From assembly GCA_022592445.1 (NCBI GenBank), contig JABYQR010000071.1:1-64000 (forward strand): a DNA stretch of 64,000 bases. The letters are read 5' to 3'. Position numbers and translations under genes: made by a program. Of this stretch, positions 32,991 to 45,111 are shown in pieces. The stretch's first letter is position 1; every line of letters starts with the position of its first letter. The notes under the pieces were generated by a model. It did no database searches. It was not told the origin of the DNA and worked only from the letters and a program-made list of their open reading frames with translations. The stretch comes from Cytidiella melzeri. Taxonomy: Eukaryota; Basidiomycota; Agaricomycetes; Polyporales; Irpicaceae.

Positions 32991-33180
32991 TTCAAGGTTT
33001 CAACATGTTATGAATGTTAGTGGATATAATTACATACTGTATGGCCTCATTTACAATGGGAATAGTCACTATACCTCTTGTATAGTAAGTGATAACGGGA
33101 ATTTATAGTTCTACAATGGTATAAGTACAGGTAGACATACTGAATATGACAGAAACATGATTGGTGGAAACTGCAACATG
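32990..33180 (+). pseudogene. Deubiquitinase-like (C19/USP-type) C-terminal fragment
   Basis: Reads VSGYNYILYGLIYNGNSHYT, then a stop, then GISTGRHTEYD. It aligns with the better copy at about 52310-52440 (GYEFNLCGILHYGDNQFT). The H-Y-T box preceded by G-N resembles the catalytic His region of ubiquitin-specific proteases. It lies next to the Helentron 3' end. Confidence 0.4.
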
Positions 33181-33386
33181 TTGGCATAAGCAAAACATGA
33201 TCCGACCAGTTCTGTAGCAATGTATACATGTTGTGATGCTTAAGATACCTGTGTAAGATTTGCTTCTTGATTTATCTATATCTATGATATTGTGAGAAAT
33301 TTATAAGTCTTCAGGAATTGTACTTGCCGCTTGCCGGCCCTACTAACACTAGTCTTTGCTATCAAAAACTCTCATGACTCGCCTAT

Positions 33387-34175
33387 TGACATGGATAGTC
33401 CAACAGAGACTGGATTTTTCCAACAATGTCACAAGTTTACAGCCTTAGGTGCCTATCTAGAGTGCTTATTTTCCGGCTAGGAGAGTTACCAGACCTAGCC
33501 CTAACCCGAGTCATGTGACATCCGGCCTTATTTATCAATAGTCCAGACCCAAACCCTAGACTCAATCTGGAGCAGTTCCAGATCAACCTAGGCTATTGTT
33601 CTATTGTTCAACTTCCATTGATAGGGATTCCCCAGGGATTCCCCCAGTTCCTATTGTCCTATTATCTTCCGTCTATTGTCTTTTGTCTATTGTTAGGGAT
33701 TCCCCCAGTTCCTATTGTTCTATTGTTCCTGATGCTATTGTTCTATTGTCTATTGTTCTAGTCCTATTGTTCTATGTACCCTGGTCCTTGACAGTTACTC
33801 AGGTCCTTGACAGTTAACCTGGTCCGTTATTGTTCTATTGTTACTCCAGCCCCACAGTTACTCCAGTCCCTAGTGTGGGAACTGGTGCACAGACCACCCA
33901 GACACAGTATATATAGTACCCCTTACCCTCCCTGGTTCTGCATCTTGACCTCTTCGTCATTTGCACTGCCAGGTGAGTTACTCAATGTAACCTAGTATAA
34001 GCTTGATATTAACTTTGTCATTTGCACTGCCAGTATCCGGCCTCTGAGTCTGCTTGCCTGCTTATCATCGACTTTGACCTTGTTGTCATTGTTGGAGATC
34101 CACTTCCACTTCCACTCCCCCTCTTCTCTGCCCTTGGTTAGGGTTTAGCAGTATAGCAGCAGTCGCTCTGCGACA
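33387..34175 (+). repeat. 5' LTR of E4 (family B)
   Basis: 789 bp, TGACATGG to GCGACA. TATATATA near 33908, R start 33942-33951, intron 33973-34033. U3 holds runs of CTATTGTTC and CCCTAACC motifs. Confidence 0.93.
33973..34033 (+). other. LTR intron of E4
   Basis: 61 bp, donor GTGAGT, branch-like TATTAAC, acceptor GCCAG, between two direct repeats ending GCACTGCCAG. It contains ATG directly followed by TAA. Confidence 0.7.
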
Positions 34176-34177
34176 TT

Positions 34178-34187
34178 AGGTCAAGAT
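34178..34187 (+). promoter_or_regulatory. E4 self-priming primer-binding site
   Basis: AGGTCAAGAT, complementary to ATCTTGACCT at 33942-33951. Confidence 0.78.
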
Positions 34188-34278
34188 ACCACACAGCTAC
34201 CGGCACAACTGCCCTTAGCTTGGATCAAGTCCTCCTGTCCCCCCAGTTTAAAAAAGTTTATTCCCCCCTACGTTTGAG

Positions 34279-35106
34279 AGTAAGCCATTGCCGTCCGTCT
34301 TGATGCGCTGGATTGCTGACTCGTTCACTCTCTGTGGTTGATTATTAGTGCCAAAAGAATCCCACTCCCGTTTCACCGCTCGTCCAGATCCTTTGCACAA
34401 GGATCTGAACCAAGCGCATTGAGAAGTCCAGATCCACCGTGCCCTACCTCAGGCCGTGTTTGATCAACTCGACGCAGAGCACGCATGTGGCAAGAGTCAC
34501 AAGTACACAGAGAAAGAGCTCAAGGCTATTGCCTCCTATGTTGGTCGTCGTAAACCCAAGGTTTCTGCCCTCACACACAGATTCCCTACAGCAGAGGAGT
34601 TTGAAAAACTCCGTGCTGAGTCCAAAAAGTTTGCTGCCCGTACCGCACGCGAACGAGCACAGGCCTTAGCAAGTCTTTCTAAGAAGCCTTTGTTAGCAGA
34701 ACACTTCCCAGCCCGGCCAGCCACCAACCCTGGTGCAGCCCTCATAGCCGCAAAGCCAACTCTCATCGACTTCCAAAAGCACACCCTTGAAGACCTTCAA
34801 GGAATCTTCACTCCAAAGCTCACCACCACCCTCCAACACCTGTCAATTCTACCCACCATCGACAAGTACTAACAGCTTCACGAAGGCACGAGGCGTAACT
34901 TTGAGCAAGAGAAACAGAAGTTAGAAAAGCTTCTGGAGGAGTTACCAACCCGAGCCACTGTCATCACTCAGCGTGAGTGGCAGCTGCTGGATTGGGGTTT
35001 AAAGGCAATAGGAGGAATCAGTTTCAAGGGTCTAAGAAGGAATTACAAACAAGTGTTCAAAGCTTTAGACAGAGTTTGGTTGGACGAGTACTTCGTATCA
35101 TTCTAG
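34279..35106 (+). pseudogene. ORF0 of E4, nonsense-mutated
   Basis: Split start as in E2 (A at 34279, intron 34280-34348). A CGA-to-TGA change stops the frame near residue 25, and CAG-to-TAG stops it at 34870-34872. Internal ATGs (for example in ACGCATGTGG, where E2 has ACGG) arose by C-to-T change, so the ATG-free state has been lost along with function. It ends UAG in phase with gag. Confidence 0.85.
34280..34348 (+). other. Intron creating the ORF0 start codon (E4)
   Basis: 69 bp; exon GAGA, donor GTAAGC, branch TGCTGAC, acceptor TTAG, exon TGCCAAAAG. The single ATG of this segment is inside the intron. Confidence 0.75.
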
Positions 35107-36671
35107 AAATACAGTGTGGCTTCTCAAAGTCCCAGAAGTAGTGTTTGGTCTAGAGATCATCTCCCCTGTGAGAACTACTTGCACGCTTTCAATCACCAGA
35201 CCATCAGAGACGAGTCTTACGACCCAGAAGAAGGACACAAAGCCTGCGAAACTCAGCCCTGTCTAAATCGATACAACGGTATTACATATCCCGGATGGTA
35301 CGCAAACCAGTATCGACCCATTCATCATTGGCAGGAAGCTCGTATCCTTGAATCCCTCCCACCCTTGCCTGAAGAAGACTTTGATCGAACGTTTACACAA
35401 GAGCAATATCAGATAGATTCTACCAACGTCTCTCAACATGCATCAAGGGTACCCACAACAGCCCCTGTACATGAGCCACCTCCTCCTCCCTCTGCAGAAC
35501 AATTGCTGCAAGCACTCCTCCTTGGTCAGCAACAGCTGACCCAAGCCATCACAGCGTTGATCCAGAATCAACAGCAACCGGTCAACAACAAGTCTAGGGA
35601 AAGGTGGTAGAGAAACCTGCCAGCTTCAAAGGCAATGCCAGCAGTGATGCACGTCGTTTCCTAGCTGCCTTCTCCATGTACGCACAGTTTAATGAGAAAC
35701 TGTCCCCGTTCAATGCCCAAGGCGGTCAGACCCGGTTAGACCACCTTTGGATTTCATCAGCCCTGTCATTTATGACAGAAGACACAGCAGTTTGGGCTAC
35801 CCCCCATATGGACCTGATTGCTAGTCATCAGATGGCATTCAATGGTGACTGGGACGACTTCAGGACAGCATTTAAGGCCCAATTTGAACCAGTGGATGAA
35901 ATGGTAGATGCTAAAGCCAAGCTTCGGGAGCTCTGGCAAGGCAAAAAGATGGTTCCCGAATACACGGCCCGATTCCGGGAAATTATGGACAGGACAGGGT
36001 ACTCAACACAAGACCTTCGTGATCGCTACTACGAACATCTAAGTACAACAATCAAAGATGAATTAGTCGACACCGCGCGACCCTATACCACCCTTGTCAA
36101 CCTCATCAATGTGGCTACAGACATTGACAATCGTCTTCATGTTCGAGCCCAAGAGAAAGCTCGAGAACAAGGTCAAACTGTCCCCAACCTGTGCAAGTCT
36201 ACCCCGGTCTCTACCTCGTTCCCGTCTCCCTTTGTCTAACTATCTCGTGACTCTAATGCTATGGAGATTGACGCAACCAAAGTTGAACCAAATGGAAAGA
36301 CACGTGCCGACTTCATGAAGGCCATGAATGGTAGATGTTACGGATGTGGATCAAAGGAACACCAGAAGAAGGACGGTAAACATGATCGCGAACTGTGCGG
36401 ACATTGTGGGGGCAACCATCAGACGCAAGTTTGCCAAAGCCGGTTCCTCGGGTACCCACCGAGGCAACAAAAAGTGGCTGCTAATACCTTGTTTGATCCA
36501 TCAACTCCGGCTCCTTTGTCGTCCTCGTCCGCGGGGCCCTTACCTACCCCGGCCACCGCAACCGTTGCCAGCTCTTTGTCTTCAACTCCGTTTGACTACG
36601 ATGCCATCATGAAGCAGATGTCATTGCTCACAGACCAAGTCAAGCAGCTGGGAAATCAAAGGGATTTTTAG
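35107..36671 (+). pseudogene. gag: Gag of E4, broken
   Basis: Same protein as E2 Gag including the upstream open segment. The Gag ATG reads ATA, a one-base loss near 35604 shifts the frame, and CAA-to-TAA stops it at about 36238. The zinc motifs CYGCGSKEH and CGHCGGNHQTQVC remain readable downstream. Confidence 0.88.
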
Positions 36672-39600
36672 AAAGGACTCCAGGTGAAACCGCACCCTCG
36701 AGTCCCTCTAGAAAGACCTACATAGAAGAAGTGGAGGACGTTAATGACTCCCCCATGGACACAGTTTTTAGCACACCTGTAGTAAATACCCGCCTCGCTC
36801 AGCAACCTGATTTGCTGCCTTCAGCTTTATTTAACAACATGTATAACTACTACAAAACCTTGTCATCTTGCATAGTGCCTGAAATAGACCCGCTTAGCAT
36901 ACACTTCCGAGTTCCAATTACGCTCAAAGGAGTGTTTAGAGAAAAGGGCATCAAAGCTGTGATTGACTCAGGATCCACCGCATTGTTCCTAAGTCAAGAC
37001 TTTGTCAACCGGCACCGAGTACGTACGGTCCCCTTAGAAAGACAGATCCCACTCCACAACATCGATGGGACTCTAAATCAAGGAGGACGTATCACACACA
37101 GAGCAGAGCTCGAACTACAAGTTGGGGCTATCAAAGAAAACGCAACATTTTTGGTCACAGACATCGGACCAGAAGATTGCATTCTAGGCCTACCCTGGCT
37201 TCGCAAAGCAAACCCCAAAATCAATTGGGCTACCAGAGAAATGGAACTGGAAGCCAAAGAAGACTTCAAACCCTTCCAGTCTATCACAGCCAATCGGAAG
37301 CAGAGACGAGCCTGGCTCAGAGCCGGTATCATACAGGACACCAAGGAAGAGCTTTGGTCCTGTGCTAGCTTTATGTACTCCACAGACATTGCTGCTAAAG
37401 CCCATCAATCTAAAAAACAATGGACGTTCAAACAGATGACTCCAGAGGAATACCACACACACCAGAAAGTCTTCTCAGAAGAAGCATCACAGCGTCTCCC
37501 CAAGCATCAGCCCTGGGATCATACGATTGATCTGACCGAGAACCCAAAGATGTTCAGATCCAAGGTCTACCCCATGTCTCCGAACGAACAAGCGGAGCTG
37601 GATAAGTTTATTGAGGAAAACCTAGCGAAAGGATATATTGTCCCATCCAAGTTGCCTATGGCCTCACTGGTATTCTTTGTCAAGAAGAAGGATGGCAAGC
37701 TCCGGCTTGTTCAGGACTACCAACGGTTGAATGACATCACGATAAAAAACCGCTACCCACTCCCCTTGTTATCAGATATCACCAATCGGCTTCGTCAAGC
37801 CAAAATCTTCACCAAGTTTGACGTACAATAGGGCTACCATAACATTCGGATCAAGGAGAATGATGAATGGAAGGGTGCATTTGTGACAAACTGAGGGCTG
37901 TTTGAGCCTAAGGTGATGTTGTTTGGCATGACCAACTCTCCGGCCACGTTTCAAGCAATGATGAATTCCATCTTTGCTGATCTCATTGCAGAAGGAAAGG
38001 TCTCGGTGTACTTAGATGACATCCTTGTCTTCAGTTCAGACATTACGGAACACCGGAAAATTGTTCATGAGGTGCTATCTTGACTTGAAGCCAACGACTT
38101 GTATCTTCGCCCTGAAAAATGCGAATTTGAACAGTCACAAGTCGAGTACCTAGGCTTGATCATTGGTAACGGAAGGATCCGTATGGACTCGGGTAAAACA
38201 TAGGCTATCACCAACTGGCCAGTACCACAGAACCTCCGTGATGTACGCGGCTTCATTGGATTTGCCAACTTCTACCGACGTTTCATTAAGGAATTTGCGC
38301 GGCATACTCGTTCTCTTCAGTATCTCACCAAGAAAGACCAACTTTGGAAGTGGGGAGAAGCACTGCAGAACGCCTTTCAAATGCTCAAAGATGTATTCAC
38401 TCAGGAACCAATTCTAGTCACATGGGAACCCGATTGCCCCACACGTATTGAAGTTGATGCGTCTGGCTTTGCAACTGGAGGAGTTCTATTGCAGAAACTA
38501 GAGGATGGACAATGGCACCCAATAGCGTTTCGGTCTCAGTCTATGGCCGAAGCAGAACGGAACTATGAGATCTATGATCGAGAAATGCTCGCTATTATCA
38601 GAGCTCTCGAAGATTGGCGTCACTATCTGGAAGGATTACCCGTGCCCTTTGAGATTATCACAGATCATCAGAATCTGCAGTATTGGAGAACCGCCCAGGA
38701 CCTGTCATGGATGGCCTGACTAGCCCTTAATTTTCGCAATTTACCTCTTGTTTTTATCTATGAAACTCTGGGCTGCAGCTCAGTTGCAACTCTCTCTGCA
38801 CAAACTCCGTTGCACGTCTATTAAGCGCCCGTATCACGTGGCTTAGACGCTCCACACGGTCACATTACTTGCTACTATGTCACACTGGCATGTGACTTAG
38901 CTTAAGTAAGACCACATGGCTACAGACACATGGTTCAGCCCATAGCTAGGGTTTGATGTCATAAATGACGTCCACATGGACTCCTTTTGTTCTTTCCTTA
39001 TTGTTCTCTTTATGGAAGAATGTTCTCACAGGTGTGGGAATGGAATACAATAGTTAGTCTCCTTTTAGATAGATTCTCTCACGAGTAGAGTTCTTGGCAA
39101 GGTCTAGACAATAGCTATTGTTCTCCTTTAGGTAGTTCTTTTGTTCTTTGTTCACACGGCTTCTTGCAAAGCCTGCCCTCAACATGGTCTGTGCGCAGGT
39201 CCCTGAAGTCTATATAAGCAGCTACATGTATGCTCCTAGCCCCCATCTCGACCTCTTGGTCTTTACTGGGCTAGGTAAGCAACACCCCTCTTGTACTACA
39301 TAGCGAGTAGTATCAATGCTAACTTGGTCTTTACTGGGCTAGCAACTTGAACAAAGTCTGATAGCTGGTGAAAGCATTGTGCTCTACGCCTGCCACCACC
39401 TCCTCGTCGTTTTCCACTTTGTGTCCCTGTTTTCACGTCAAGCCCCGTCTCCGTGTCAGGACCTGTCTAGATGACAAGCTCGGTGGTCTTTGTACCTCAG
39501 CCGGTTTGACTTTGTGTTAACACACAAGCCCAGAAAGACCCTTACTCAAGGGGACCCATTATCCCGAGTCAGAACCTTGGAAGTTCTAGATGCATCAGAC

Positions 39601-41246
39601 AACAAGGAACAAGTTGTACTGAAACCCGAATATTTCCAGACAATAGCCGCCTCAAGTACTCCGGAGTCAGATCCGCTAGAGTCACGAATTAAGGACATCA
39701 GTATTCGAGAAGCAGAGGTAGTCCAGGGACTAGCCAAACTTAGAAAGGATGGACCCCGCAAGTTGACTGATGGTGGACTTGAGTGGGAAGAAGACAATGG
39801 GCTGGTGTACTACAAAGGGAAGCTGTACATTCCAAAGGATCGAGAAGTCCGCAGGGAGATTGTACGACAATGCCATGATGCGTTACCAGCAGGACATCCC
39901 GGCAAACATGCAACCCTAGAACTGGTTACACAACACTATTGGTGGCCTCGCATGGCATCATTTGTAGAACAATACGTCCTCGGATGTGACAAATGTCAGT
40001 GAACCAAACTGGCACAGCACCCAGTTGCCCCAATACAGCCCATCGAAGTACCAGACGGACCTTGGCAGGTGGTTGGTGTAGACTTAGTCGGACCACTCCC
40101 ACGCAGTAATGGTTTTGACATGATTGCTGTGTACACAGACTTGTACAGCAAGCAAACACATGTAATCCCAACTCAGTCTACTGTCACAGCGGACGGTATA
40201 GCCGACCTTCACATCAGAGAGGTGTTCAGGCTCCACGGCATTCCCCGACAGTTTCTATCTGATAGAGGACCCCAGTTTGCAGCCCGTGTCATGCAAGCGT
40301 TGTATAAACGCTAGGCATCACTGGCGCTATGACTACTGCCTACCACCCTCAGGCCAATGGTCAAACGGAAAGAACCAATCAAGAAATAGAAAAGATTCTA
40401 CAACTCTTTGTTGACCAACGACAAGATGATTGGGCAGAATACATCCCAGTGGCTGAATTTGCCATCAACTCCCGGGTCAACTCATCTACTCAGCACTCTC
40501 CGTTTGAAGTCATGTACGGGTACCTACCGGACTTTACCATCCCCATCGGTTGTCAAAGTCGCATGCCAAACCTGGACGCACGTCTAGAAAAGCTCAGACA
40601 GGTTCGGGCAGAAGCCAAAGCTGCCTCGCGTCTATCTAAGGAAAAGATGGCCGAAGCTTCCGCATACACCCGCAGAACTACTCCAGTCTTCAAGGAAGGG
40701 GACCTTGTGTGGTTGTCTTCCAAGAATGTCAAAGTACATCAGCAGTCTGACAAGCTAGGGCCTAGACAGCTTGGTCCATTCACAGTTCTTCAGAAAACCG
40801 GTGAACATACGTATCAGATCAAACTCAAATCCGGGTATCGTATTCATGACAACATCAATGTTGAACGGCTATCTCCGTACCGAGGAAACAAAGTAAACGG
40901 CCTCATACCAGAACCACCAGCACCGATCATAGTAGATGATCAACAAGTCTATGAAGTTGAGAAGATCCTAGACAGTCGGATCTATCGGAAGCAAATGCAG
41001 TACCTAGTCAAATGGAAAGGCTATGGAGAAGGCGATGTAACGTGGGAACCTGCAGCAAATCTGACCAATGCAAAAGAGAGCATTGCAGAGTTCCACGCCA
41101 GACATACCAACGCACCTTAGAAATTGCTCAAAGCACTCTTTGACTCCATTCCTTAAAACCCATTGGAAAACATCACAGAAGCTATTGCATCTGACCTCGA
41201 GTGGGCAGATCGTAGACTCCCTGGTCTTAGTTCATCGAGGCGATGA
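36672..41246 (+). pseudogene. pol: Pol of E4, multiple stops, split by a solo LTR A
   Basis: Protease IDSGSTALFL, then reverse transcriptase, which meets TAG (TGG to TAG) at 37829-37831 and several more stops before RNase H. YLDDILVF is still readable. A solo LTR interrupts the RNase H end at 38703. Integrase resumes at 39464, has a stop in the zinc-finger end, a one-base shift near 40314, then the catalytic Glu region, GPF module and chromodomain open to 41120. Clearly non-functional. Confidence 0.92.
38703..39458 (+). repeat. Solo LTR, family A, inside E4 pol
   Basis: 756 bp, TGTCATGG to GTGTCA, flanked by GGACC (38698-38702 and 39459-39463). Removing it and one GGACC restores the pol reading (QDLS...). 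It has the LTR intron (donor GTAAGC, branch TGCTAAC) and the R start. Confidence 0.96.
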
Positions 41247-41251
41247 ATTTT

Positions 41252-41261
41252 AGGAGGGGGG
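41252..41261 (+). other. Polypurine tract of E4
   Basis: AGGAGGGGGG then TAA and the 3' LTR. Confidence 0.85.
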
Positions 41262-41264
41262 TAA

Positions 41265-42053
41265 TGACATGGATAGTCCAACAGAGACCGGATTTTTCCA
41301 ACAATGTCACAAGTTTACAGCCTTAGGTGCCTATCTAGAGTGCTTATTTTCCAGCTAGGAGTGTTACCAGACCTAACCCTAACCCGAGTCACGTGACATC
41401 CGGCCTTATTTATCAATAGTCCAGACCCAAACCCTAGACTCAATCTGGAGCGGTTCCAGATCAACCTAGGCTATTGTTCTATTGTGCAACTTCCATTGAT
41501 AGGGATTCCCCAGGGATTCCCCCAGTTCCTATTGTCCTATTATCTTCCGTCTATTGTCTTTTGTCTATTGTTAGGGATTCCCCCAGTTCCTATTGTTCTA
41601 TTGTTCCTGATGCTATTGTTCTATTGTCTATTGTTCTAGTCCTATTGTTCTATGTACCCTGGTCCTTGACAGTTACTCAGGTCCTTGACAGTTAACCTGG
41701 TCCGTTATTGTTCTATTGTTACTCCAGCCCCACAGTTACTCCAGTCCCTAGTGTGGGAACTGGTGCACAGACCACCCAGACACAGTATATATAGTACCCC
41801 TTACCCTCCCTGGTTCTGCATCTTGACCTCTTCGTCATTTGCACTGCCAGGTGAGTTACTCAATGTAACCTAGTATAAGCTTGATATTAACTTTGTCATT
41901 TGCACTGCCAGTATCCGGCCTCTGAGCCTGCTTGCCTGCTTATCATCGACTTTGACCTTGTTGTCGTTGTTGGAGATCCACTTCCACTTCCACTCCCCCT
42001 CTTCTCTGCCCTTGTTTAGGGTTTAGCAGTATAGCAGCAGTCGCTCCGCGACA
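41265..42053 (+). repeat. 3' LTR of E4 (family B)
   Basis: 789 bp, with the LTR intron. Same length as the 5' LTR. Confidence 0.93.
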
Positions 42054-42468
42054 CCTGAGTGGAAACAACGGAACACTCTTTGTAATGATTCCAGGTTGTT
42101 TGCTTGTTGTTTTGATCCTACCCATTGTGGAAACTACAAAGGAAACCTTTTGAGAGGTGTCACGACAATCTCCGATAAGTTTTGGCCGGAAACCACAGCC
42201 AATAGGATCTGGAAATGTTGTCGTTGATTCCTCATTGTTTCCTACTGAAACCATCTGGAAGCACACTGTCCACTCGGGAAGGAAACAATGATGAAGTTGC
42301 GTGGTGATATTCAGGTGATTTCCGGAGAGTTTCTGGCGGAGATATTTTGTTAACCGGTTTCATTATTTCCATGTTATTGGCGATGGAAACTACGGAGAAT
42401 ACACTTGATTGTTTCTACATATTTACCACATTATTCCTGGAGGAAACAACACCACCGTTACGCTGTGA
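42054..42468. repeat. GGAAAC-rich segment of unknown origin
   Basis: About seven GGAAAC motifs, often as GGAAACTAC or GGAAACAAC, with several GTTTCC on the other strand. It sits between the E4 3' LTR and the truncated start of E5. No coding frame. A short palindromic or foldback element is possible, but no clear ends were found. Confidence 0.45.
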
Positions 42469-42726
42469 CCCCAGTTTGCAGCTCGTGTCATGCAAGTGTT
42501 GTACAAACAGCTAGGCATCACTGGCGCTATGACTACCGCCTACCACCCTCAGGCCAATGGTCAAACAGAAAGAACCAATCAAGAGGTAGAAAAGATTCTA
42601 CAACTCTTTGATGACCATTGACAAGATGATTGGGGAGAATACATCCCAGTGGCTGAATTTGCCATCAACTCCCAGGTTAACTCATCTACTCGGCACTCTC
42701 TGTTTGAAGTCATGTATGGGTATCTA
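42469..42726 (+). pseudogene. pol: Integrase core fragment of E5
   Basis: Reads PQFAARVMQVLYKQLG, then the QTERTNQEVEK Glu region, with a TGA in place of an Arg or Gln codon in the VDQRQDDW equivalent, and ends at FEVMYGYL where H3 inserted. Confidence 0.88.
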
Positions 42727-44563
42727 CTAGCGTTAGCAAGGCTCGCAAGCAGCAAGTACAATTCCTGAGGATTGAATGAAATATTAATTTTTGAGCAAGA
42801 TTTGTAAGTAAACTTGGTGCTGGTAGAAGCCTGAACAAGTAATTCTGTTGGGAATAGCTTTTCCAATGAGTAATGTATATTAAGTTGGTGGTTTGTCTTC
42901 ACTGGAGCACACAATCATTCATGAAAAAAGAGGGACTATGCTGTATTGTTTGAAGTGCAACAATGGGTGTGAGTACAGAATTGACACAAGTTTGTGGAGT
43001 AGAGCATGGAGATAGAGATTGTTTGACATGTGTCTTCTTCTTGATGGTGTTGAACTATGTTAAATAATCTAGATACAATTTGGTAAACTACAGGAGCAGA
43101 GCTACAAGTGATTTTGTTATTGAGAGCAAATTGAATAAATCATATAGCATGAAATAGTTAATTGCACCTGTGACTTTGTTATCACAAGGAACCTCAGTAA
43201 GCAATTCTGTGCCTGGTAAGGACCTTGCCAAGTTAGCTGGTCATCAATATTGACTGTATTACAGGCATTTGCTATTGTGGCACCTTTGATAGGCAACTTG
43301 ATCTGGGATAAAGTGACTGTACTACAATTGACAAATTTGGTTGCGGGAACAGGAGCCATACATTGGTGAAGGTAGTCACCAATGGTAGCAAGGAACTCCA
43401 TCTATCTTGTCATTAATCTTGTGCAGTGTTCACTGCTGATTCTAGAAATTTACTTGCTTCAAGAATGAAGGGCTTGAGGGTGTCTCATTGGATCAATTGC
43501 TGAAACATGTTACATGTGTCCTGTTGATGTCTGCACTGCCTCACCCCCATTGGAGCTGCCACAGGCTGGGTTCTGATTGTAACTCCTGCTTATAGAACAA
43601 CTAGTGGTTGTGAAACTGTGTGGAAGAATCAATGGCAGTGCTCTACGGTGATGCAACCACGTGCTGTTGATGTCTGAACTGCATCAGCCCCACTAGAACT
43701 GCCACAGGCTGTGTTGTGATTGTAACTCCTCCTTAGAGAGCAACTAATGCCTGTGAAACTTTGTGGAACAATCTGATGCAGTGGTTGCTGCTGATGCAAC
43801 CATGGTCTGAGCTGCATCACCCCTATTGGAACTGCCACAGACTGTGTTCTGATTGTAACTCCCGCTTAGGGAGAAGTGTTTGTGAAACCTTGTGACCAAT
43901 TGAATGCAGTGCTTGCTGCCAACACAACCATGCACTGTTCATGTCTGAACTGCCTCACCCCCACTGGAACTGCCACAGTTGTAACTCTTGCTTAGAAAGT
44001 AGTGGTTGTGAAACTTAGTGGACCAATTGAATGCAGCGCTGGCAGCTGATAAAACCGCGTCCGGCTGATATCTGCACTACCTCACCCCCATTAGAGCTGT
44101 CAAAGGCTGTGTTCTGATTGTATCTCCTACTTGTGGAGAAACTGGTGGTTGTGAAACTGTATGGAAGAATCAAAGGCAGTGCTCTATGCTGATGCAACCA
44201 CGTCCTGTTCATGTTTGAACTGCCTCAGCCCCATCAGAACCACCACAGGCTATGTTCTGATTGTAACCCCTCCTGAGAGAGCAATTAATGGTTGTGAAAA
44301 TTTGTGGAACAATGCGATGCAGTGCTTGCTGCTGATGCAACCATGTCCTGTTGATGTCTGAGCTGCCTCACCTCTATTGGAACTGCTACAGGTTGTGTTC
44401 TGATTGTAACTTCTGCTTATAGAGCAACTGGTGGTTGTGAAACTGTATGGAAGAATCAAAGGCGGTGCTCTACGGTGATGCAACCACATCCTGTTGATGT
44501 CTCAACTGTATCAGCCCCACTAGAACTTCCACAGGTTGTGTTTAGATTGGAACTCCTCCTTAG

Positions 44564-45111
44564 TAACAAAGTGGAATATGTGTGCGAGGGGTAGAGGCTG
44601 TTAAGCTTCGAAGATGAGTCTTTTTATTCTTGCTGCTTCAGCAGCTCTGCTTATATACATGTCTGTATCTACTTATGTAAGCGACTACTATACATGTCTA
44701 CTTCAGCTATTCTACTGTATTACTAAGTGCATGACTCATGCATGACTCATGCTATGCATGCATGACTCATTGTATGACTAGGCTCAGCACTTGTACCAGA
44801 GGCGTACATAATGAGTAAATGACTCATGCTAGTACTTGTCCTCAGATGTATGCTTTAGGCATCCTCTGGAGTCATACGTGCTTTCCATGTCATTTCCTAT
44901 GCTACTAGAACACAGGCGTACATATATGTATAGTACTACTACAACCCATATCTGTACGTCTCAGCTAATGTGATGGTTACTACTTGAGTTTCCATATACG
45001 GCTGCATAATTCCCATATCAAGACTGTGGGAACTCTGCTACCTTAAAGCGTCCTTGTAATAAGGCGTGGGAAACTACATATCATATTATATTATATTATA
45101 TAGTTTTAACA
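44564..45111 (-). repeat. Solo LTR, family D
   Basis: 548 bp, flanked by CTTAG (44559-44563 and 45112-45116), interrupting an H3 repeat unit. Minus strand starts TGTTAAAACTATATAATA and has TATATAAG and AATAAAAA signals near the other end. The end is TTGTTA rather than CA. Class unknown; a Copia-type LTR is plausible. Confidence 0.8.

Larger units (their letters stand above)
21030..33352 (-). mobile_element. Relic of an autonomous Helitron/Helentron, split by H1
   Basis: Fragments of a Pif1-like helicase lie on the minus strand at 21075-21761 and 32654-32990; together they read as one protein once H1 (21762-32653) is removed. A plus-strand deubiquitinase-like fragment follows, then a 3' end at 33311-33352 with the subterminal TTCAGGAATTGTAC, a GCCG/CGGC hairpin and terminal CTAG, the same end as H1-H4. 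The left limit is uncertain. Confidence 0.6.
33387..42053 (+). mobile_element. E4: family B chromovirus, decayed, with a solo LTR A in pol
   Basis: Two 789-bp LTRs that differ at roughly a dozen sites in my reading, about 1.5%. All three genes carry stops or frameshifts, many of them C-to-T or G-to-A changes at CpG. The flanking 5-mers are cctat (left) and cctga (right), only partly matching. Confidence 0.92.

Noticed and set aside
34176..34195. tRNA-type primer-binding site in families A and B
   Set aside because: No TGG start after the LTR, while a perfect complement to the RNA 5' end is present.
33382..42058. Target duplication CCTNN for E4
   Set aside because: Only three of five bases match (cctat, cctga), so it is not accepted as a duplication.
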